64,000 bases of DNA, from assembly GCA_947494445.1 (NCBI GenBank), contig CANLVD010000002.1:310001-374000 (forward strand). Direction: 5' to 3'. The DNA is from an uncultured Paracoccaceae bacterium (GTDB lineage: Bacteria > Pseudomonadota > Alphaproteobacteria > Rhodobacterales > Rhodobacteraceae). Shown in pieces: positions 36,845-45,945 of this stretch (positions are counted from its first letter, which is position 1; each line of letters begins with the position of its first letter). Under the pieces are notes generated by a model. That model saw nothing but the letters and a program-made list of their open reading frames with translations, ran no database searches and had not been told where the DNA came from. A program made the position numbers and the translations under genes.

Positions 36845-37774
36845 ATGCCCCAAAATGCGATCGAAATCCGGCAATTGACCAAGACCTACAGAGGCCGTGG
36901 GGCAGAGCCCGCGAAAGAAGCGCTGAAAGGCCTCGATCTCGACATTCCCGCCGGATCCATCTTTGGACTTCTGGGACCAAATGGCGCGGGAAAGTCGACC
37001 ACGATCAACATCCTTGCCGGTCTGGTCAACAAGACCAGCGGCAGTGTGAAAATCTGGGGTTTCGATCAGGACATCAATCCGCGCCAGTCACGCGCGGCCA
37101 TCGGGGTCGTGCCGCAGGAATTGAACCTTGACCCGTTTTTCTCGCCCCGTGGCGCGCTTGAGGTCCAGGCAGGCCTGTACGGTGTGCCCAAGTCCCAGCG
37201 CCGCACAGCGGAAATTCTCGAAGCGGTCGGGCTGACCGACAAGGCAGAGGCTTATGCCCGCACGCTGTCAGGCGGAATGCGCAGACGTCTTTTGATCGCA
37301 AAAGCTCTGGTCCATGCCCCTCAGGTGCTGGTGCTTGATGAACCGACCGCAGGGGTCGATATCGAATTGCGCCAGATGCTCTGGGCCTATGTCAGGAACT
37401 TGAATGCCGCCGGAACGACCATCATTCTGACAACCCATTATCTTGAAGAAGCACAAGAGATGTGTGACCGGATCGGCATCATCAACCACGGCACATTGGT
37501 CGCCTGTGACGATACGGCCAACCTGCTCTCCCGGCTCGACAGCAAATCGCTGGTGGTCACGCCCGAAAACCCGGTCTCTGAACTGCCCCAAACACCCCCT
37601 TCTATCGCAGTTGACCGCCGCAAGGATGGTCGTCTGGCGTTCACCTATCGTCGCTCGGACGCATCGGCCGAGATGGTTCTGGATCTAATCCGCTCAGCGG
37701 GCATCCACATCCGCGATGTCGCGTCCGAGGAACCGGATCTGGAAGACGTCTTTTTGTCGCTCACCAGCGACTGA
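36845..37774 (+). CDS. ABC-2-type transporter ATP-binding protein
   Basis: A 309-residue ATPase. Walker A GPNGAGKST, Q-loop VPQELNLDPFFS, signature LSGGMRRR, Walker B VLVLDEPTAGVD, switch LTTHYLEEAQEMCDR, and a C-terminal domain ending EPDLEDVFLSLT. Closest in style to YadG/NodI-like exporters. An ABC-2 permease normally follows directly, but the next gene is convergent and unrelated, so this ATPase looks orphaned. The ATG at 36845 is used. Confidence 0.9.
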   Translation: MPQNAIEIRQLTKTYRGRGAEPAKEALKGLDLDIPAGSIFGLLGPNGAGKSTTINILAGLVNKTSGSVKIWGFDQDINPRQSRAAIGVVPQELNLDPFFSPRGALEVQAGLYGVPKSQRRTAEILEAVGLTDKAEAYARTLSGGMRRRLLIAKALVHAPQVLVLDEPTAGVDIELRQMLWAYVRNLNAAGTTIILTTHYLEEAQEMCDRIGIINHGTLVACDDTANLLSRLDSKSLVVTPENPVSELPQTPPSIAVDRRKDGRLAFTYRRSDASAEMVLDLIRSAGIHIRDVASEEPDLEDVFLSLTSD

Positions 37775-37783
37775 CATGTGTTT

Positions 37784-37830
37784 TACTTCTTGGATCAAAT
37801 ATCCCGGGGGTCCGGGGGCTGGCCCCCGGT
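37784..37830 (+). repeat. Dispersed intergenic repeat, copy c, with GC hairpin
   Basis: ACTTCTTGGATCAAATATC then CCGGGGGTCC and GGGGGCTGGCCCCC. It lies just after the ABC ATPase stop and 9 bases before the convergent permease end. The GC-rich part can fold and may serve as a terminator for both genes. Confidence 0.7.
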
Positions 37831-37838
37831 TCGCCTGC

Positions 37839-38747
37839 TCAGGCCCGCCGATGCGGTGCAAAAAGGCAGGCAAATGCCAGTAGCAGACCTGACACGGTCG
37901 CGATCATGCCGGCTGCACTGACGGAATTGTCCAACCCGAACCAAAGCGGTCCGTAGCCTGCTAGCACATAGCCCAGAATGGCTGAAATCGCTGCAAATCC
38001 GAGCGACCATGCCACTTGGATCCCCAGACGGTTGGTCATCAGCCGGGCCGCGGCGGGCGGGCAGATGAACATGGCGATCACGATGATCGAACCCACCGCA
38101 TCAAAGGCCGCCACAGCGGCAATGGCTGCAGCCACAACAACACCCAGTCCCAGCAGACTTACCGGCACCCCGATGGAGGCAGCATACCCCTCGTCAAACG
38201 TACTGATCGCCAGCGGACGCCAGAACACCCAGACGAGCGAGGCAATGAGCACAGCCACAATCCCGATGCGGGGCAGTTCCGAGGGGATTTCTGCAAGCGC
38301 GCCCGGATCCGCCAGCGAACTCCAGCCATCTGCGGACAGCCAGATCAGGCTTTCCAGATTGCCAAAGAGCGCATGTTCCACATCCAGATGCACCGCAGAA
38401 GTGTCGCTTTGTTCCAGCACTAGAACGCCAGCCGCGAACATCGCTGTGAAGGTCACTCCCATGGCCGCTCCCGGCTCAATGCGCCCCAATCGACGGATCG
38501 CCTCGATCAACCCGACCGCAACCAGCGCCGCACCCGCCGCCCCGATCATCATCGGCCATGTCGAAATCGTGCCTGTGACCAGAAAGGCCACGACAATGCC
38601 CGGCAAGACCACATGGCTGATCGCATCGCCGATCAGGGCCTGCTTGCGCAGCACCAGAAAATTACCCGGCAACGCGCAGGCAATCGCTGCCAGAACACCA
38701 ATGGCCATCGGCACAAGGCTCAGTTGAACAAATTCCACACCCATCAT
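37839..38747 (-). CDS. Metal ABC transporter permease (ABC-3 family, second permease)
   Basis: A 302-residue membrane protein of the ZnuB/MntB/SitD family with about eight helices. ALPGNFLVLRKQALIGDAISHVVLPGIV is the family signature near the N-terminus; FDEGYAASIGVPV and VGSIIVIAMFICPPAAARLMT follow. The start overlaps the stop of the other permease (ATGA). It ends a four-gene operon of binding protein, ATPase and two permeases, the SitABCD/MntABCD layout. Confidence 0.92.
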   Translation of the reverse strand: MMGVEFVQLSLVPMAIGVLAAIACALPGNFLVLRKQALIGDAISHVVLPGIVVAFLVTGTISTWPMMIGAAGAALVAVGLIEAIRRLGRIEPGAAMGVTFTAMFAAGVLVLEQSDTSAVHLDVEHALFGNLESLIWLSADGWSSLADPGALAEIPSELPRIGIVAVLIASLVWVFWRPLAISTFDEGYAASIGVPVSLLGLGVVVAAAIAAVAAFDAVGSIIVIAMFICPPAAARLMTNRLGIQVAWSLGFAAISAILGYVLAGYGPLWFGLDNSVSAAGMIATVSGLLLAFACLFAPHRRA

Positions 38748-39943
38748 GTAACCGGCCCAAGCTCAGCGTCTATTGCCTTCAATTCATCACGGGTCAGCAC
38801 TTCCGAGATGGGTTTCAACCCATCCAGCAGGCCCGATTGCGCCTCTTCAGGCCTGGCCCGTCTGGCGATGGCATAGCGACGTTCATCCAGAAGCGCCTTT
38901 GCCGCAACGGCCCGCCCTTCATCAGTGGCAACTCCATCGGGTCGGATCAAGCGCTCGCGGCTGAGCACCTTAAGGGTCAGGGGATCATAGATTTTCTCGC
39001 CATGTGCGAGGGCCAGCAAGCCTTGGCGCAAATGCACCCTGTGCTGGAAAGACCTGTGACGCAACAAGGCCGAAACGACACCGCGCCCGGGAGCAAACAC
39101 CATCGAGAGAATGAACACACCCGCTGCCACCAGCACGATGATCGGCCCCGTCGGCAGATCAGGTGCCGAGGCCGAGATTGCTGCCCCGATCCAGCCGGAC
39201 AGCCCCCCGATAGCGCCTGCAATCCAGACCACTCCTTCGGTGCGATTGGTCCAGAACCGTGCAGTGGCCGACGGAATGATCAGCATGGCCACCACAAGGA
39301 TCAGGCCCACCAGTTTCAACCCGATCACCGTCACGGCCATGACCAGTCCCATCATCGCCAGATCGATCCGGCGGATGTTCACACCGGTGCTTTGCGCATA
39401 GCTTTCGTCAAACGTGACCAGCGTCATGGGACGGCGCAGGGCGATCAGGGCCAAGAGGCTCAATCCACCACCAACGGCAATCACAACCGCATCGGCCCGC
39501 AGCATTCCAGCGGTAGAACCAAGCAGAAATCCCTCCAGCCCCGCCTGGCGTCCGGCGCTCATGGTTTGAATGATGGTCAGAAGCACGATGCCGAAGCCGA
39601 AGAAAACGGAAAGGACCGCACCAATCGCGGCATCCTCTGACAGCCGCGTCTTACGGGTGATCCAGTCAACCGCCAGCAGGCCCAGTCCGGCACTGATCGC
39701 AGAGCCGACCAGAAGACCGATCAGCGAACGGCCATCCAGACCGAAGGCAACCATGATCATGAAGGCAATGCCGACACCGGGCAGCGTCGCATGTGCCACC
39801 GCGTCCGAGACCAGAGCCCGCTTGCGCAGATACAGAAACGTGCCCGTTGCACCTGCCGATATGCCCAGAAGGGCTGCACCGATGGTGACCAGGGCTGCGT
39901 TGTAACCAGACTGAAGCGTCAGCGCCTCAAACAGGGCAGACAT
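38744..39943 (-). CDS. Metal ABC transporter permease with extended C-terminus
   Basis: A 399-residue ABC-3 permease. The membrane core spans about residues 1-285 (FLYLRKRALVSDAVAHATLPGVGI, FDESYAQSTGVNI, LILVVAMLIIPSATARFWT). The last ~110 residues are soluble, with LLALAHGEKIYDPLTLKVLSRERLIRPDG, a winged-helix-like stretch also known in MntD/TroC-type permeases. Coupled to the second permease by ATGA and 3 bases after the ATPase gene. Probable Mn/Fe/Zn import; manganese is favoured by the adjacent regulator. Confidence 0.9.
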   Translation of the reverse strand: MSALFEALTLQSGYNAALVTIGAALLGISAGATGTFLYLRKRALVSDAVAHATLPGVGIAFMIMVAFGLDGRSLIGLLVGSAISAGLGLLAVDWITRKTRLSEDAAIGAVLSVFFGFGIVLLTIIQTMSAGRQAGLEGFLLGSTAGMLRADAVVIAVGGGLSLLALIALRRPMTLVTFDESYAQSTGVNIRRIDLAMMGLVMAVTVIGLKLVGLILVVAMLIIPSATARFWTNRTEGVVWIAGAIGGLSGWIGAAISASAPDLPTGPIIVLVAAGVFILSMVFAPGRGVVSALLRHRSFQHRVHLRQGLLALAHGEKIYDPLTLKVLSRERLIRPDGVATDEGRAVAAKALLDERRYAIARRARPEEAQSGLLDGLKPISEVLTRDELKAIDAELGPVT

Positions 39944-39946
39944 GCC

Positions 39947-40744
39947 TCAGGCCCGGTCCGCTATGGGAGCTTGTGCTGCGCCCAGCTTGCCACCATAGGC
40001 CTCCTGCAAGGCAGATTGCGTGAAGGCATCCGCAATCGAACCTTCGGATATTTTCCGGCGGTTCAGGAGCAGGACGTGGTCAAAATACTCAGGAACAGTG
40101 CTCAGGTCGTGGTGCACGGCCACAATCGTCCGCCCCTCATCCCGCAGGGATTTCAGGACAGAGACAATCGCCTTTTCGGTCGCTGCATCAACACCGGCAA
40201 AGGGCTCGTCCAGCACGAACAGATCGGCATTTTGCGCCAAGGCACGGGCCAGAAAAACGCGCTGCTGCTGACCGCCTGACAGTTGGCCGATCTGCCGCTC
40301 AGCAAAATCAGCCATGCCAACCCTGTCCAGACAGGCACGTGCGCGCAATTTATGTGCCCCGGTCATCCGACCCAGAAGGCCAAGCTCTGCATAAAGGCCC
40401 ATCATGACCACATCGATCACACGGGTCGGAAAATCCCAGTCGACGGATGCGCGCTGGGGCACATAGGCCACTTTCGAACGGGCGGCTTCAAAGGGCAGGC
40501 CGAACACTTCGACCGAGCCGGAAAGCCGCTTGACGATGCTAAGTACGGCCTTGAGGAAGGTTGATTTGCCAGCACCATTGGGCCCGACAATCGCAGTCAT
40601 CTGACCAAGAGGCAGATCGGCATCCACCGAGAAGACCACCGGGCTTTCCCCATAGGAGACGGTCAAACCGCGCACGGACACTGCCGCCGGTTTGCTTGAC
40701 TGCGTGACTGAATTTCCGTCCTGCCGCACCAGTTCCATTGTCAT
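39947..40744 (-). CDS. Metal ABC transporter ATP-binding protein
   Basis: A 265-residue ATPase of the ZnuC/MntB/SitB group. Walker A GPNGAGKST, Q-loop YVPQRASVDWDFPT (typical of manganese/zinc systems), signature LSGGQQQR, Walker B LFVLDEPFAGVD, switch AVHHDLSTVPEYFD. The ATG at 40744 overlaps the binding-protein stop (ATGA); an ATG two codons later is possible. Confidence 0.92.
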   Translation of the reverse strand: MTMELVRQDGNSVTQSSKPAAVSVRGLTVSYGESPVVFSVDADLPLGQMTAIVGPNGAGKSTFLKAVLSIVKRLSGSVEVFGLPFEAARSKVAYVPQRASVDWDFPTRVIDVVMMGLYAELGLLGRMTGAHKLRARACLDRVGMADFAERQIGQLSGGQQQRVFLARALAQNADLFVLDEPFAGVDAATEKAIVSVLKSLRDEGRTIVAVHHDLSTVPEYFDHVLLLNRRKISEGSIADAFTQSALQEAYGGKLGAAQAPIADRA

Positions 40745-41697
40745 CCCCCCACCGAAAGCCGACCAAGCCGTCCGGCCGGATCCACAGTCGCGCCCAAAGC
40801 GCGGGCAATCGTCGTGATATTGTGGTCGATCATGCCAAGATAAGTGCCCTCGTAGGTGCCGTCCGGCCCCATCGCGTCCGAGAACAGCTCGCCACCCACC
40901 TGTACCTCATGGCCACGGCTGGCAGCTCCCTCGATCAGCGCGCGCATGTTGCGGTCAGAGACCGAGCTTTCCACAAAGACCGCCTTGATCCCGCGCTCGA
41001 CCAGCAGGTCCACCAATTCCGAGATCCGGTTCAACCCGGCCTCGGATTCAGTGGAAATGCCCTGAATACCGATCACCTCAAATCCGTAGGCTTTGCCGAA
41101 ATAACCAAAGGCATCATGGGCTGTGACCAGAACACGGGCCTCGGGCGGGACACTGGACAAAGCGTCAGTGGCATAGGCGTCAAGCGCCAGTATCTCATCG
41201 ATATGCGCCTCCGCACGGGCCCTGAATTCAGGCTCGGCTTCGGGTCGGAGTTCCGACAGGGTCACGCCTGCACCTGCCACAATAAAAGCCCAAAGCTTCG
41301 GGTCCATCCAGATGTGCGGGTCGAACCTGCCAGCGTAATCCGCATGGCTGATCAACTGTGTTTCAGGCACCATATCGGCCAAAGCTGTTACCTTGCGGCT
41401 TTTGCCAAGGCGTTCGAAAAAATCCTCCATCTGGGCTTCAAGGAAAAGCCCATGCCAGACCACCAGATCAGCCCGTGTCATGGCAACGATATCACTGCGG
41501 GTCTGCCTGTAGGCATGCGGATCGACCCCCGGCCCCATCAGACCGCGCACATCAACAAGATCCTGCCCGACCACCCGCAGGGCATCCGCCAGCATGCCGG
41601 TTGTGGTAACCACATTCAGACGGTCTTGTGCAAACGCGGCTGTGCCCGGCAATGCCAAAGCAGCGGTTGCGAGTTTCAGGATCTGACGACGGTTCAT
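40741..41697 (-). CDS. Metal ABC transporter substrate-binding protein (Mn/Zn/Fe type)
   Basis: Cluster A-I (ZnuA/MntA/SitA) binding protein of 318 residues. The N-terminus MNRRQILKLATAALALPG has a twin-arginine look and ends near AFA. Metal-ligand regions visible: GVDPHAYRQT, WHGLFLEAQMEDFF and TAHDAFGYFGKAYGFEVIGIQGIST. No long His-rich loop is present, which argues for Mn/Fe rather than Zn. The ATG at 41697 is used; the frame extends to 41817 across the operator region. First gene of the transporter operon, divergent from the Mur/Fur gene. Confidence 0.92.
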   Translation of the reverse strand: MNRRQILKLATAALALPGTAAFAQDRLNVVTTTGMLADALRVVGQDLVDVRGLMGPGVDPHAYRQTRSDIVAMTRADLVVWHGLFLEAQMEDFFERLGKSRKVTALADMVPETQLISHADYAGRFDPHIWMDPKLWAFIVAGAGVTLSELRPEAEPEFRARAEAHIDEILALDAYATDALSSVPPEARVLVTAHDAFGYFGKAYGFEVIGIQGISTESEAGLNRISELVDLLVERGIKAVFVESSVSDRNMRALIEGAASRGHEVQVGGELFSDAMGPDGTYEGTYLGMIDHNITTIARALGATVDPAGRLGRLSVGG

Positions 41698-41747
41698 AAC
41701 GGTTTTCCAGAGCGAATCCCGCCTTTGGGACGCTTTCCAGTTGAATA

Positions 41748-41762
41748 TGCGAACCATTCTCA
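41748..41762. promoter_or_regulatory. Fur-family box 1
   Basis: TGCGAAC-C-ATTCTCA, a 7-1-7 inverted repeat like a Fur/Mur site, lies between the divergent metal-transporter and regulator genes. Confidence 0.65.
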
Positions 41763-41777
41763 AGAAGTCAATGCAAT

Positions 41778-41792
41778 TGCGAATTATTCTCA
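41778..41792. promoter_or_regulatory. Fur-family box 2
   Basis: TGCGAAT-T-ATTCTCA, nearly identical to box 1 and in the same orientation exactly 30 bp away. Probable Mur/Fur operator controlling both divergent transcripts. Confidence 0.65.
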
Positions 41793-41834
41793 TGTAATAT
41801 TTGCACATGCGTCGCAACTGGCTATGATGTGCCT

Positions 41835-42269
41835 ATGGAGTCGCCCAAATCTGATCGTGCAAAAGAGATGGAAGCCGCCCTGCGCCGTGACGGTGTGCGG
41901 CTGACCCGTCAGCGTGCCGCCCTGCTGGAAGTGTTGGGCGATGCCGAGGATCACCCTGATGCCAATGAATTGCACCGGCGGGCCAAGGGCCTTGATGAGA
42001 CCGTTTCACTTGCGACGGTTTACCGGACGCTGTCGGTGCTTGAAGCACAAGGCGTGATCCATCGTCATGCATTTGAAGGTGGTGGCGCGCGGTTTGAAAC
42101 CGCAGACAGTCCGCATCACGACCATATCATAGATCTGGATACGGAAGAGGTGATCGAATTCCGCTCCGAGAAGATCGAGCGCCTGCAGGCGGAGATCGCA
42201 GCCGAACTGGGCTATGATGTGGTGCACCACCGGTTGGAACTTTACTGCCGCAAGGCACCCGAAAAGTAG
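41835..42269 (+). CDS. mur: Fur-family metal-responsive regulator (Mur/Fur type)
   Basis: A 144-residue regulator. The DNA-binding half is RLTRQRAALLEVLGDAEDHPDANELHRR with SLATVYRTLSVLEAQGV. The metal site includes HHDHIIDLDTEEVIEF, in which the CxxC that follows in zinc-stabilised Fur is absent, as in alphaproteobacterial Mur/Fur. VVHHRLELYCRK ends the chain. It is divergent from the four-gene metal importer with twin boxes between, so it probably represses that importer with manganese as corepressor. ATG at 41835; a GTG lies 2 codons earlier. Confidence 0.88.
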   Translation: MESPKSDRAKEMEAALRRDGVRLTRQRAALLEVLGDAEDHPDANELHRRAKGLDETVSLATVYRTLSVLEAQGVIHRHAFEGGGARFETADSPHHDHIIDLDTEEVIEFRSEKIERLQAEIAAELGYDVVHHRLELYCRKAPEK

Positions 42270-42271
42270 GT

Positions 42272-42301
42272 TTGCGCCGGAAGATCGCTCCCCCGGCGCA
42301 A
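42272..42301. terminator. Hairpin between convergent mur and clpB
   Basis: TTGCGCCGG (42272-42280) pairs perfectly with CCGGCGCAA (42293-42301). No T-run; likely a bidirectional end-of-transcript hairpin. Confidence 0.5.
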
Positions 42302-42305
42302 TGGA

Positions 42306-44912
42306 TCAGTGGAGCGCCACCGCTTTGGGTTTCGCCTCGGTCGTGAAATCACCAAGGATCAGCCCATCCGCACCGGCGGTCACATCAATTGCATCCCCAT
42401 CCAGAACTTCGCCTGACAGAAGAAGTTCGGCCAATGGATCCTGCAACGCTTTTTGCATCACCCGCTTGAGCGGCCGTGCGCCATAGACTGGATCATACCC
42501 CTGATCGGCCAGCCAGGTCTGCGCATCCTCATCAAGGTTGAGCGTGATCTTGCGTGGCTTCAGACGCTTGCCAAGGATCGCAAGCTGGATGTCCACGATG
42601 CCGTCCATATTGGCCCGGCTCAACCGGTCAAAGAGCACGATCTCATCCAGGCGGTTCAGGAATTCGGGCCGGAAATGCGCGCGCACAGCATCCATCACCT
42701 GTTCCTTGGCCTCGTCCGTGTCAGCTCCGTCCGGCAGAGCCGACAAGGCCTGCGCCCCAAGGTTCGAGGTCAGGATGATCAGCGAGTGCTTGAAATCCAC
42801 AACGCGTCCCTGCCCGTCGGTCAGACGACCGTCATCCAGCACCTGCAACAGCACGTTGAAGACATCCAGATGCGCCTTTTCGACCTCATCGAACAGGATC
42901 ACCTGATAGGGCTTGCGCCGAACCGCTTCGGTCAGAACGCCGCCCTCATCATAGCCGACATAGCCCGGAGGGGCACCGATCAGACGCGCGACCGAATGCT
43001 TTTCCATGAACTCCGACATGTCGATCCGCGCCATGGCGGTGTCATCGTCAAACAGGAACTCAGCTACGGCTTTGGTCAGCTCGGTCTTGCCCACACCGGT
43101 AGGTCCCAGGAACAGGAACGAGCCTTGCGGCCTGTTCGGGTCTGACAACCCGGCACGCGACCGGCGCACGGCATTGGCCACGGCAGCGACCGCGTCTTCC
43201 TGACCTATCACCCGATTGCCAATCATCTCTTCCATGCGCAAAAGCTTGTCGCGCTCCCCTTCAAGCATCTTGTCCACAGGAATACCTGTCCAGCGCTCCA
43301 CCACACTTGCGATGTGTTCAGGCAGCACGGCCTCTTCGACCATGATGTCGCCTTCCTCAGCAGCCTCTGCCTCGGCCAGACGTTTCTCAAGACCCGGAAT
43401 GACGCCGAATTGCAGCTCGCCAGCCTTGGCCAGATCGCCGCTGCGCTTTGCCTGATCCAGACCGGCACGCGCGTGATCCAGCTCTTCCTTGATGTCACGT
43501 GCACCGGCCAGCTTGTCACGCTCTGACTGCCACTGGGCGGTCATCTCGGCCGATTGCTCTTGCAGGACCGCGAGGTCCTTCTCAAGCTTTGCCAGACGGT
43601 CCTTGGAGGCCGCGTCGCTTTCCTTTTTCAACGCCTCCGCCTCGATCTGCTTTTGCAGCAATTCGCGGTCAATGGCGTCCAGTTCCTCAGGCTTGCTGTC
43701 AACTTCCATGCGCAGGCGCGAAGCAGCCTCGTCCATCAGGTCAATCGCCTTGTCAGGCAGAAAACGGTCACTGATGTAGCGGTGGCTGAGCGTGGCAGCA
43801 GATACCAGAGACGCGTCGCTGATCCGCACTCCATGGTGCACTTCGTATTTCTCCTTGATGCCTCGCAGGATGGAGATCGTGTCCTCCACCGTTGGTTCAT
43901 CGACCAGCACCGGCTGGAATCGCCGGGCAAGGGCTGCGTCCTTTTCTACATGCTTGCGGTATTCATCCAGCGTGGTTGCGCCCACACAGTGCAACTCCCC
44001 CCGCGCAAGGGCAGGCTTCAGCAGGTTGGAGGCATCCATTGCCCCGTCGGCCTTGCCAGCACCCACAAGCGTGTGCATCTCATCGATAAAGAGGATGATC
44101 TCACCAGCTGCGTGCGTGACCTCGTTGAGCACGGCCTTCAGCCGCTCTTCAAACTCGCCACGGTATTTCGCACCGGCAATCAGTGCACCCATGTCAAGCG
44201 CCATCAGGCGTTTGTTTTCAAGGCTTTCAGGTACGTCGCGATTGACGATCCTGAGCGCGAGGCCTTCGGCAATCGCGGTCTTGCCCACACCCGGCTCACC
44301 AATCAGGACAGGGTTGTTCTTGGTGCGGCGGCTGAGCACTTGCATGGTGCGGCGAATTTCCTCGTCCCGGCCAATGATCGGATCGATCTTGCCCTCGCGC
44401 GCCGCCTCAGTCAGGTCGCGGGCGTATTTCTCAAGCGCCTCGAAATTATCCTCGGCACTCGCGCTGTCAGCGGTCCGGCCCTTGCGGATGTCATTGATCG
44501 CGGCATTGAGTGACTGGGCCGAGACACCGGCCTCGCTCAGCGCGTCCTTGGCGGCTGATTTGGTGACTGCCAGAGCTGTCAGAAGCCGCTCTGCCGTGAC
44601 ATAGCTGTCGCTGGCCTTCTCGGCCAGTTTCTCCGCCTCGGACAGGACCTTGGATGTCTGACCATCAAGGTAAAGTTGTCCCTGCGCTTCGACCTTGGGC
44701 TGTTTCGAAAGCGCTGTTTCAATCGCGCCGAGCGCCCGGCTTGGGTCACCACCTGCCTGTTTGATCAGGTTGGATGCCAGCCCCTGATCATCATCCAGCA
44801 TGGCCTTCAAAAGGTGGTCGGGCAGAAATCTCTGGTGATCTTCGCGCATGGCGATGGTTTGTGCCGCTTGCACGAAACCCCGTGCGCGGTCTGTGAACTT
44901 TTCAAAGTTCAT
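42306..44912 (-). CDS. clpB: ATP-dependent disaggregase ClpB
   Basis: Hexameric AAA+ chaperone of 868 residues that resolubilises aggregated proteins with DnaK. Starts [18 protein letters not shown] (N-domain). NBD1 has Walker A GEPGVGKT and [13 protein letters not shown]. The coiled-coil middle domain spans about residues 410-525 ([20 protein letters not shown] and on). NBD2 has [23 protein letters not shown] and [15 protein letters not shown]-like text. The ATG at 44912 follows GAGGAG; the frame runs 18 codons further. Heat-shock control is usual, but I found no convincing sigma-32 promoter. Confidence 0.97.
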   Translation of the reverse strand: MNFEKFTDRARGFVQAAQTIAMREDHQRFLPDHLLKAMLDDDQGLASNLIKQAGGDPSRALGAIETALSKQPKVEAQGQLYLDGQTSKVLSEAEKLAEKASDSYVTAERLLTALAVTKSAAKDALSEAGVSAQSLNAAINDIRKGRTADSASAEDNFEALEKYARDLTEAAREGKIDPIIGRDEEIRRTMQVLSRRTKNNPVLIGEPGVGKTAIAEGLALRIVNRDVPESLENKRLMALDMGALIAGAKYRGEFEERLKAVLNEVTHAAGEIILFIDEMHTLVGAGKADGAMDASNLLKPALARGELHCVGATTLDEYRKHVEKDAALARRFQPVLVDEPTVEDTISILRGIKEKYEVHHGVRISDASLVSAATLSHRYISDRFLPDKAIDLMDEAASRLRMEVDSKPEELDAIDRELLQKQIEAEALKKESDAASKDRLAKLEKDLAVLQEQSAEMTAQWQSERDKLAGARDIKEELDHARAGLDQAKRSGDLAKAGELQFGVIPGLEKRLAEAEAAEEGDIMVEEAVLPEHIASVVERWTGIPVDKMLEGERDKLLRMEEMIGNRVIGQEDAVAAVANAVRRSRAGLSDPNRPQGSFLFLGPTGVGKTELTKAVAEFLFDDDTAMARIDMSEFMEKHSVARLIGAPPGYVGYDEGGVLTEAVRRKPYQVILFDEVEKAHLDVFNVLLQVLDDGRLTDGQGRVVDFKHSLIILTSNLGAQALSALPDGADTDEAKEQVMDAVRAHFRPEFLNRLDEIVLFDRLSRANMDGIVDIQLAILGKRLKPRKITLNLDEDAQTWLADQGYDPVYGARPLKRVMQKALQDPLAELLLSGEVLDGDAIDVTAGADGLILGDFTTEAKPKAVALH

Positions 44913-45141
44913 GGGTCGTCTCCTCTTCAGCGCTGATCCCGGCGACACCTCGCAAAAGCATATCACACATCAGCCTATGTGGTCTTGCCGGCCCGAAACG
45001 TGTGTGGCACCGGCAATCTGACACTGTATTTGGGTGGTGTTTTGATATGGCTCAAGACCGGAACGGAAATTTCCATCTATTTGGGTGGCAATTTCAGTGA
45101 ACTTGACGCAGGAAGAGCGTCAGACCCAGCAGGAGCGGACC
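44913..45141. other. Divergent clpB/pyrF regulatory region
   Basis: About 230 bp. The 11-mer TATTTGGGTGG occurs twice in direct orientation (45027-45037 and 45078-45088), flanking the palindrome GGAAATTTCC (45065-45074). No gene is visible. No clear promoter hexamers could be assigned. Confidence 0.4.
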
Positions 45142-45834
45142 ATGAGCAACCCCAATGATCGACTGATTGTGGCACTGGATGTGCCAAACGCGCTGGAGGG
45201 GCTGCAACTGGCAGAAAAGCTGGGCGATCAGGTGACCTTCTACAAGATCGGGCTGGGGATGCTGACCGGTGGCGGGCTGGCGCTGGCCGATGAGTTGAAA
45301 CAGCTTGGCAAACGCGTGTTTCTGGACATGAAGCTTTTCGACATCAGCGCGACCGTATCGGCTGCGGTATCCGGACTGGCGCAGTATGATCTGGATTTCC
45401 TGACCGTGCACGGCGATCCGCATGTGGTGCACGCAGCTGTGGCGGGTCGTGGTGACAAGGCCACCAAGATCCTGGCAGTCACCATTCTGACCTCTCTGGA
45501 TCGCGCGGATCTGGACATCTCACTCATCAAGTCCGGAGAGATTGCCGATCTGGTTGTCGAACGCGCACGTCTGGCGTTTCGGGCGGGTGCAGATGGCGTG
45601 ATCGCCTCACCTAATGAGGCTCGGGCGATCCGGGCCCTGCCGGAGGCGGCGGGCAAGCTGATCGTGACCCCGGGCGTGCGGCCTCTGGGCAGCGCCAAGG
45701 GCGATCAGAAGCGCATCGCCACGCCGCAAGGTGCTATCAATGAGGGTGCCGATCACATCGTGGTTGGCAGGCCGGTCTGGCAAAGCCATGATCCTGCACA
45801 GGTCGCGCGCGACATTCTCGACAGCCTGTCCTGA
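45142..45834 (+). CDS. pyrF: Orotidine 5'-phosphate decarboxylase
   Basis: Last step of UMP synthesis, OMP to UMP. A 230-residue TIM barrel: RLIVALDVPNALEGLQLAE, the catalytic VFLDMKLFDISATV (KxxD array), VHGDPHVV, and the phosphate-binding end GVRPLGSAKGDQKRIATP, VVGRPVWQS. The ATG at 45142 has AGGAGCGG upstream; the frame extends 19 codons without support. Divergent from clpB. Confidence 0.97.
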   Translation: MSNPNDRLIVALDVPNALEGLQLAEKLGDQVTFYKIGLGMLTGGGLALADELKQLGKRVFLDMKLFDISATVSAAVSGLAQYDLDFLTVHGDPHVVHAAVAGRGDKATKILAVTILTSLDRADLDISLIKSGEIADLVVERARLAFRAGADGVIASPNEARAIRALPEAAGKLIVTPGVRPLGSAKGDQKRIATPQGAINEGADHIVVGRPVWQSHDPAQVARDILDSLS

Positions 45835-45872
45835 CGCCCCCACGCCTTAGGGACGGACCCATGCGCCAGCAT

Positions 45873-45922
45873 GGGCCGGGCCCAACCGGCCCTGCCGGGC
45901 GGGAGCCCCCTTTCTTGGCTCC
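45873..45922 (+). other. Hairpin pair between pyrF and dinB
   Basis: GGGCCGG/CCGGCCC (45873-45892) and GGAGCC/GGCTCC (45902-45922, T-rich loop). Likely transcript-end or leader structures; no T-run follows. Confidence 0.4.
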
Positions 45923-45945
45923 GGTCACCATAGTAGACTGAATGG

